Assembly (NCBI GenBank): GCA_021771715.1
Contig: JAETOO010000017.1
Coordinates: 1-64,000, forward strand
DNA length: 64,000 nucleotides
Source: Oscillospiraceae bacterium
GTDB lineage: Bacteria; Bacillota; Clostridia; Lachnospirales; Lachnospiraceae
Reading direction: 5' to 3'
The notes under the pieces were generated by a model. It had not been told where the DNA came from and did no database searches. It saw nothing but the letters and a program-made list of their open reading frames with translations. The position numbers and the translations under genes were made by a program. Positions 59,415 to 64,000 of the stretch are shown piece by piece (position 1 is the stretch's first letter; each line of letters opens with the position of its first letter).

Positions 59415-59492
59415 GTTCAGCCCTGCATAGAAAATGGGAAGACAGGCCATGCAAGCTTGCTAAAGACTGTATTACCATTTTTTGAATGGGCC
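59415..59492 (-). repeat. Dispersed structured intergenic element, copy 3 (short form)
   Basis: 78 bases matching the first part of copies 1 and 2 (GTTCAGCC through GAATGGGC). It contains only the AAATGG/CCATTT stem enclosing GCAAGC/GCTTGC. It sits between the binding-protein and permease genes of one operon, 45 bases after the stop of the former. Confidence 0.85.
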
Positions 59493-59536
59493 TTCCGCTA
59501 AAACAATTCTGCACATTCGAATCGCACTCAGAATAC

Positions 59537-60760
59537 TCAGCCTGCGATCTCAGCCTGCAGATCATCGAGCAGTGTCTGGATGTCCTCGCCGAGCAGCGCA
59601 TTCTGCTCCACATCGATGACGCCCTGCTTCACATCTGCCCACTCAGCCTTCGCTGTCGGATAGAACTTGCTGGAGCCAACGATGTCAACCCAAGCTGCCA
59701 TGCTCTCATCCGCTGCTGCAATCGCCTCGCCGCCTGCTACCGTAGCCGGAAGGAAGCCCTCCATCAGAACCCAGTCAGAGTAGCGCTCATCCTCATAGAA
59801 GTAGTCGAAGAATGTCTTCACCGCTGCCAGCTCCTCGTCCGTGTAGCCGTTGTCGAAGCACATGAAACGGTCCATAACGCCTGCGGATACAGACTCGCCC
59901 TTGTTGCACGGGATCGAAGCCACGCCGTAGTTCACCTCATAGCCGCCCTCTGCGATGTAGGTCGGAAGGCTGTTCGGAGCGATTACCATAGCGATCTTGC
60001 CTGCGCCGAACATATCCTGAAGGTCATAACGGGTGTCATTCGCCGGGTCACTGTTTGTGTAGCCTGCATTTACCAGGTCGATCGCAAACTGGACAGCCTC
60101 AACGTTCTCCGGGCTGTTCAGCGCCCAGTCGCCGTTCTCATCCACGAAACCGCCGCCGTTGTTCCAGGTGTAATATGCGAATGCCGCCTGGCCCTCGTCG
60201 GTCGTCATATCAATGCCCCACGGATAAATCGTATCGTCGTACGCCTTGATCGCCTCACACGCTGCCTTCAGCTCCTCCCATGTGGTGGGCGGCTGTACGC
60301 CTGCTGCCTCAAGGATGTCTGCGTTGTAGTACATTGCACGCGCGGATGCCAGGTCCGGGATCGCCCATACCGTGCCGTCAATGTCGGACTGTGCCAGGAA
60401 GGACTCGTACATCTTCGCGTAGGTCTCCTCGGAGACGTAATCCTTCGCCGGGAGAAGCAGGCCGTCTGCCTGATAATCCGCAAACACGTCGATGTTCAGA
60501 ATGTCCGGCGCCTCGCCGTTCTGGATACGAGTGTTCACTACGGTGTAGATATCATTCCAGGACACAACCTCTACGTTCAGGTTGATCCCCTCATTTGCCG
60601 CATTGAACTCGGTCACAAAATTCGCCCACCACTCAGCCGTGTTCTGGCCGTACTGTGCAGCGATCACATTCAGGTCCACCTTCTCTGCCGCCTGGCAGGC
60701 AGCCGGAATCGATGCAGCCATCATAGCAACCGATGCAGCAACAAGCAGTTTTTTCTTCAT
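59537..60760 (-). CDS. Extracellular solute-binding protein of a sugar ABC transporter
   Basis: A 407-residue exported protein of the family 1 solute-binding fold. The N-terminal signal peptide contains SIPAACQAAEK, which may be a lipobox (AAC), so it could be a lipoprotein. TEFNAANEGINLNV, GEAPDILNIDVFADY and PPTTWEELKAACEAIKAY are typical of CUT1 binding proteins. It captures the substrate outside and hands it to the two permeases. The ligand cannot be read from the sequence. The ATG follows AAAGGAGG. It has a strong promoter upstream. Confidence 0.93.
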   Translation of the reverse strand: MKKKLLVAASVAMMAASIPAACQAAEKVDLNVIAAQYGQNTAEWWANFVTEFNAANEGINLNVEVVSWNDIYTVVNTRIQNGEAPDILNIDVFADYQADGLLLPAKDYVSEETYAKMYESFLAQSDIDGTVWAIPDLASARAMYYNADILEAAGVQPPTTWEELKAACEAIKAYDDTIYPWGIDMTTDEGQAAFAYYTWNNGGGFVDENGDWALNSPENVEAVQFAIDLVNAGYTNSDPANDTRYDLQDMFGAGKIAMVIAPNSLPTYIAEGGYEVNYGVASIPCNKGESVSAGVMDRFMCFDNGYTDEELAAVKTFFDYFYEDERYSDWVLMEGFLPATVAGGEAIAAADESMAAWVDIVGSSKFYPTAKAEWADVKQGVIDVEQNALLGEDIQTLLDDLQAEIAG

Positions 60761-60784
60761 ATCAAAATCCTCCTTTATTTTTTT

Positions 60785-60806
60785 GCGGCCGAACGCCCTT
60801 GGCCGC
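60785..60806 (-). other. Perfect hairpin in the leader of the solute-binding protein gene
   Basis: GCGGCC/GGCCGC around a 10-base loop lies directly before the ribosome-binding site. It is followed by an A-run, not a T-run, on the minus strand. It is therefore not a terminator; a 5' stabilising or regulatory hairpin is possible. Confidence 0.45.
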
Positions 60807-60827
60807 GTCCCATTAGGTCATGGTCAA

Positions 60828-60856
60828 AGTTTACAATATTTTTTCTCTATTGTCAA
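60828..60856 (-). promoter_or_regulatory. Sigma-70-type promoter of the ABC transporter operon
   Basis: On the minus strand, a perfect -35 TTGACA (60851-60856), a 17-base spacer and -10 TAAACT (60828-60833), about 68 bases before the start codon. Confidence 0.7.
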
Positions 60857-61021
60857 TCAAATTTGAAAATAATTTGCATAAATTTCTGCTCTGCATCTCA
60901 TATTTTTGTGAACATGACGATTTTCCGTTCTTTTTTATGTAGCGTTGTGTTCACCGCTTTACTGTGCTGCCTTTAGAAATTGTGTCCTGACAGTACGAAT
61001 CCGGGGTTCTTCCTTATTTGT

Positions 61022-61293
61022 TTCATTCCTTGTTCCCTTCATTCCTTGTTCCCTTCATTCCTTGTTCCCTTCATTCCTTGTTTCTTTCATTCCTTGCTCA
61101 TTTCATTCCTTGTTCCTTTCCTTCCTTATTCATTTCATTCCTTGTTCCTTTCATTTCTTGTTCCTTTCATTCCTTGTTCCTTTCCTTCCTTGCTCCTTTC
61201 CTTCCTTATTCCTTTCATTCCTTATTCCTTTCATTCCTTGTTCCCTTCATTCCTTGTTCGCTGCGTTCCTTGCTCGCTTCCCTCCTCATTCGC
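61022..61293. repeat. 16-bp tandem repeat array (about 17 units)
   Basis: Units of the form TTCATTCCTTGTTCCC follow one another with an exact 16-base period. They are pyrimidine-rich on the plus strand. They lie between the tpiA terminator and the transporter promoter. The array keeps several frames open, but nothing there is coding. Confidence 0.95.
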
Positions 61294-61356
61294 CTCATCT
61301 CTCATCAGGCACATCGTTTATGCAATAGGATATCGTTTATACGAAACGACTGTGCG

Positions 61357-61416
61357 AAAAAAGAATACCCCAGCTACATCTGCGCGGCAGCTTTGCCGTG
61401 TCTGTACCTGGGGTAT
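61357..61416 (-). terminator. Intrinsic terminator of the pgk-tpiA operon
   Basis: ATACCCCAG/CTGGGGTAT forms a 9-bp outer stem with an inner GCGGCAGC-type structure. It is followed on the minus strand by TCTTTTTT. It lies beyond the tpiA tail repeats. Confidence 0.85.
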
Positions 61417-61493
61417 GTTCTGTTGCAACCGTTCTATCTGTGTTGCACTTCAGCCAAAGGCCGAACTGTACTATCTGTACTTCCGCACTTGCT

Positions 61494-61633
61494 TTACATA
61501 TATTCTACGATCTGGCTGAACATTTGCTTTACTTATAGTTCACGATCGGGCCAAACATTTGCTTTACTTGCAGTTTACGATCTGGCCGAACTCTTCCTTT
61601 ACTTATAGTTTACGATCTGGCCGAACTCTTCCT
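61494..61633. repeat. 35-bp tandem repeat: quadruplicated 3' end of tpiA
   Basis: Four units with an exact 35-base period (61494, 61529, 61564, 61599). The last is the genic end encoding [10 protein letters not shown] and its stop. The neighbouring copy is almost identical, and the next two are increasingly diverged. A fifth, degenerate unit may lie at about 61459-61493. Confidence 0.96.
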
Positions 61634-62348
61634 TGAGGCTCGCGCCGCCTACCAGGCCGCCGTCGATGTCAGCCTGAGCGAACAGATCCGGAGCGGTCTT
61701 CGCGTTTACAGATCCGCCGTACTGGATGCGGATCTCCGCAGCAGTCGCCTCGTCATAGATCTCAGCGATGCACTGACGGATGCCTGCGCATACCTCCTGC
61801 GCCTGCTCGGTGGTAGCCGTCTTGCCGGTACCGATCGCCCAGATCGGCTCGTAAGCGATCACAGCGGTCTTCGCCTGATCTGCGGTCACGTTCTGGAAGC
61901 CCACCTTTACCTGCTGGCGGATCCAATCCATCGTGATGCCCTGCTCTCTCTGCTCCAGAGACTCGCCGCAGCACATGATCGGCGTGATGCCGTGCTCAAA
62001 TGCCTTGAGCATCTTCTTGTTGACCGTCTCGCTCGTCTCAGCGAAATACTGTCTTCTCTCAGAGTGGCCGAGTACCACGTACTTCACGCCGACTTCCTCG
62101 AGCATCGCCGGAGCGATCTCGCCCGTGAACGCGCCCTTTTCCTCGAAGTACATGTTCTCAGCGCCCACCTGGATGTTGGTGCCCTTCGCTGCCTCGAGTA
62201 CCGGGATGATGTCGATCGCCGGCACGCAGAATACAACGTCCACCTCATCATTTACCACGAGCGGCTTCAAGGTCTCAACGAGCTTCACAGCCTGGCTCGG
62301 GGTCATGTTCATTTTCCAGTTACCTGCAATAATTTTCTTTCTTGCCAT
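61599..62348 (-). CDS. tpiA: Triosephosphate isomerase
   Basis: A 249-residue glycolytic enzyme interconverting dihydroxyacetone phosphate and glyceraldehyde-3-phosphate. The catalytic residues are in AGNWKMN (lysine), [12 protein letters not shown] (histidine) and [15 protein letters not shown] (glutamate); the phosphate loop [12 protein letters not shown] is near 210. The ATG at 62348 follows AGAGGATAAC. It lies downstream of pgk and a small ORF, and its 3' end is tandemly repeated after the stop. Confidence 0.97.
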   Translation of the reverse strand: MARKKIIAGNWKMNMTPSQAVKLVETLKPLVVNDEVDVVFCVPAIDIIPVLEAAKGTNIQVGAENMYFEEKGAFTGEIAPAMLEEVGVKYVVLGHSERRQYFAETSETVNKKMLKAFEHGITPIMCCGESLEQREQGITMDWIRQQVKVGFQNVTADQAKTAVIAYEPIWAIGTGKTATTEQAQEVCAGIRQCIAEIYDEATAAEIRIQYGGSVNAKTAPDLFAQADIDGGLVGGASLKEEFGQIVNYK

Positions 62349-62413
62349 CTTCGTTATCCTCTTTTTCTGTCCTGTTTTCTTCGCGCTGTCCCGGATCTCT
62401 GTCGGACGCGCCC

Positions 62414-62540
62414 GCCATTCGCCAAAAGCGCCAGTCATTCACCGGACGCGCCGCCATTCGCCAAAAGCGCCGGTCATTCACCGGACGCGCCGCCATTCGC
62501 CAAAAGTGCCGGTCATCACCGGACACGCCCGCCATTCATC
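62414..62540. repeat. 39-bp tandem repeats upstream of tpiA
   Basis: Units start at 62414, 62453 and 62492, with a partial fourth at 62531. On the minus strand each contains a small hairpin, CCGGTGAATGACCGG. They fill the gap between the small ORF and tpiA. Confidence 0.93.
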
Positions 62541-62572
62541 CTGCACAGCTACTGCACATACGCGCCGGAGTC

Positions 62573-62728
62573 TTAGTCCTCCTTCAGATACTGCCGCAGC
62601 TGCTGCACATACTCCTCCAGCTTCACCCGGTCCACCAGGATCTGGCTGTTCGAAAACAGTGCATACTTCGCGGAGTTCAGGTAAGACTCCAGCTCGTCCA
62701 ATACTTCTTCTGCCCGATGTTTCTTCAT
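62573..62728 (-). CDS. Small protein of 51 residues between pgk and tpiA
   Basis: An open frame starting MKKHRAEEVLDELESYL and ending VQQLRQYLKED. The ATG at 62728 lies 9 bases after GGTAGG; an ATG three codons upstream is too close to that site. The sequence is helical and amphipathic. It resembles the N-terminal part of short V-ATPase-subunit-like or DivIVA-like proteins of Clostridia (LFSNSQILVDRVKLEEYVQQL), but I cannot name it. It is probably co-transcribed with pgk and tpiA. The stretch TATGTGCAGCAGCTG near its end recurs just beyond its stop. Confidence 0.55.
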   Translation of the reverse strand: MKKHRAEEVLDELESYLNSAKYALFSNSQILVDRVKLEEYVQQLRQYLKED

Positions 62729-62802
62729 AACGGCCATCCTACCACAGACTGCCGCACTTTTGCGGTCGCGCAGCAGTCTCTCTCTGTTTTATCGCCGCCG
62801 TC

Positions 62803-64000
62803 TTACTCTGCCTTGTCGTCCGCCGCCACTACGCCCGGAAGATCCTTGCCCTCGAGGAACTCAAGGGATGCGCCGCCGCCGGTGGAGATGTGGCTCATCT
62901 TGTCGCCAAAGCCGAGCTGGTTCACTGCCGCTGCGGAATCGCCGCCGCCGATGATCGTCGTCGCATCGGTCTCTGCGAGAGACTTCGCCACTGCGATCGT
63001 GCCCTTTGCGAGGATCGGGTTCTCGAATACGCCCATCGGTCCGTTCCAGACAACGGTCTTCGCGGACTTCACTGCGTCTGCGTACAGTGCAGCGGTCTCA
63101 GTTCCGATATCCAGGCCCATCATGTCTGCCGGGATCGCGTCAGACTTCACAACGGATACCTCGATTTCTGCATCGATCGGGGATGGGAACTCCTTCGCGA
63201 TCGTCGTGTCAACCGGGAGCAGCAGCTTCTTGCCGAGCTTCTCCGCCTTCTCCATCATCTCCTTGCAGTAGTCGAGCTTCTCGTCGTCTACCAGGGAGGT
63301 ACCTACCTCGTAGCCCTTCGCCTTCAGGAAGGTGTATGCCATGCCGCCGCCGATGATCAGCGTGTCGCACTTCTCCAGAAGGTTCGAGATCACGTTCAGC
63401 TTGTCCGCAACCTTTGCGCCGCCGAGGATCGCCACGAACGGGCGAACCGGATTGTTGACCGCGTTGCCGAGGAAATTGATCTCCTTCTCCATCAGATAGC
63501 CGACTGCGTTCTCTCCGCCCTTCTCGGTGATGTACTTCGTCACGCCTGCCACGGATGCGTGTGCTCTGTGGGAGGAACCAAACGCGTCGCAGACATACAG
63601 ATCAGCCAGGTCAGCCAGCTCCTTGCTGAACTCCTCGCCGTTCTTCGTCTCCTCCTTGCCGCGGAAACGGGTATTCTGCAGAAGGACTACATCGCCCTCA
63701 GCCATCTTGGCCACTGCCTTCGTAGCAGCCTCGCCTGTCACGTTGTAGTCTGCGACAAAGTTCACTTCCTTGCCGAGCTTCTCGGAGAGGCGCTTTGCAA
63801 CCGGAGCAAGGGACTCACCCTCGTTCGGGCCGTTCTTTACCTTGCCCAGGTGGGAGCAGAGGATCACCTTGCCGCCGTCCGCAATCAGCTTCTTGATCGT
63901 CGGGAGTGCTGCCACGATACGAGTCTCGTCCGTAATCTGGCCATCCTTGAGCGGAACGTTAAAATCACATCTTACCAGGACGCGCTTGCCCTTCGCGTTG
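62803..64000 (-). CDS. pgk: Phosphoglycerate kinase (5' end outside the window)
   Basis: A partial protein of about 398 residues, open to the window edge. The first visible codons read [17 protein letters not shown], which is close to the usual N terminus, so only about 10-15 residues are missing. The motifs [43 protein letters not shown] and [20 protein letters not shown] are diagnostic. It makes ATP from 1,3-bisphosphoglycerate. It is followed by the small ORF and tpiA. Confidence 0.97.
   Translation of the reverse strand, partial: NAKGKRVLVRCDFNVPLKDGQITDETRIVAALPTIKKLIADGGKVILCSHLGKVKNGPNEGESLAPVAKRLSEKLGKEVNFVADYNVTGEAATKAVAKMAEGDVVLLQNTRFRGKEETKNGEEFSKELADLADLYVCDAFGSSHRAHASVAGVTKYITEKGGENAVGYLMEKEINFLGNAVNNPVRPFVAILGGAKVADKLNVISNLLEKCDTLIIGGGMAYTFLKAKGYEVGTSLVDDEKLDYCKEMMEKAEKLGKKLLLPVDTTIAKEFPSPIDAEIEVSVVKSDAIPADMMGLDIGTETAALYADAVKSAKTVVWNGPMGVFENPILAKGTIAVAKSLAETDATTIIGGGDSAAAVNQLGFGDKMSHISTGGGASLEFLEGKDLPGVVAADDKAE

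Noticed and set aside
60945-61608. Overlapping plus-strand open frames rich in Phe, Ser and Leu
   Set aside because: They arise from the 16-base tandem array, which stays open in several frames; there is no ribosome-binding site or family resemblance.

Overview
The window reads as the chromosome of a G+C-rich member of the Clostridia, most likely a Lachnospiraceae-type gut anaerobe. The evidence is the rimP-nusA-ylxR-ylxQ-infB-rbfA-nrnA-truB-ribF-rpsO-pnp order, an anaerobic (CbiK/CbiD/CbiG-type) cobalamin pathway, an EFR1-type flavodoxin/ferredoxin fusion, an Rpn nuclease, a RibU-type S component under an FMN riboswitch, and strong AGGAGG ribosome-binding sites. Almost everything is on the minus strand; tyrA and aroA are the only clear plus-strand genes. 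I see no rRNA, tRNA, CRISPR array, insertion sequence or prophage.

Layout. 0.1-2.2 kb: an EF-G paralogue with an altered guanine-specificity motif. 2.5-5.2 kb: tyrA and aroA (+). 5.3-9.4 kb: an M18 aminopeptidase and a lipoprotein built of Thr/Glu repeats, two SH3 domains and part of a substrate-binding domain. 9.6-22.3 kb: the translation/transcription operon from rimP down to pnp, with rpsO and pnp at its distal end. 22.5-27 kb: an LprI-like secreted protein, then an AT-rich island (Rpn nuclease, FMN riboswitch with ribU, a doubtful small ORF), then a DUF3786 protein. 27-57.3 kb: a continuous heme-precursor and cobalamin cluster transcribed from cbiK downwards. 57.5-60.8 kb: a sugar-type ABC importer (binding protein and two permeases, no ATPase). 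61.5-64 kb: tpiA, a 51-residue small protein and a pgk gene cut by the window edge.

How the genes work together. HemA and HemL make 5-aminolevulinate from glutamyl-tRNA. HemB, HemC and the CobA-HemD fusion take it to precorrin-2, and the SirC-like dehydrogenase and CbiK produce cobalt-sirohydrochlorin. CbiL, CbiH, CbiF, CbiG, CbiD, CbiJ, CbiE, CbiT and CbiC then build cobyrinate. CbiA, CbiP, CbiB, CobD, CobU and CobS finish most of the route to cobalamin. A corrinoid adenosyltransferase, CobT and a cobalt transporter are not in the window. Many steps are fused: CobC-CbiD, CbiG-CbiH, CbiJ-CbiE-CbiT, CobA-HemD, and an unknown domain fused to CbiA.

The most unusual signal is a recurring pattern of short tandem duplications. 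At several genes (tyrA, cbiGH, cbiB, tpiA, and more weakly hemA, cbiD, a serine hydrolase and a small ORF) the last 10-20 codons including the stop are repeated in tandem beyond the stop codon. The same kind of repeat expansion sits inside proteins at domain linkers or loops (CbiA, CobC-CbiD, HemD, SirC, CobU, IF-2, the SH3 lipoprotein). A second signal is a dispersed, multi-hairpin intergenic element present in two long copies, one short copy and one remnant, with compensatory base changes between copies. Each copy lies just 3' of a minus-strand stop codon.
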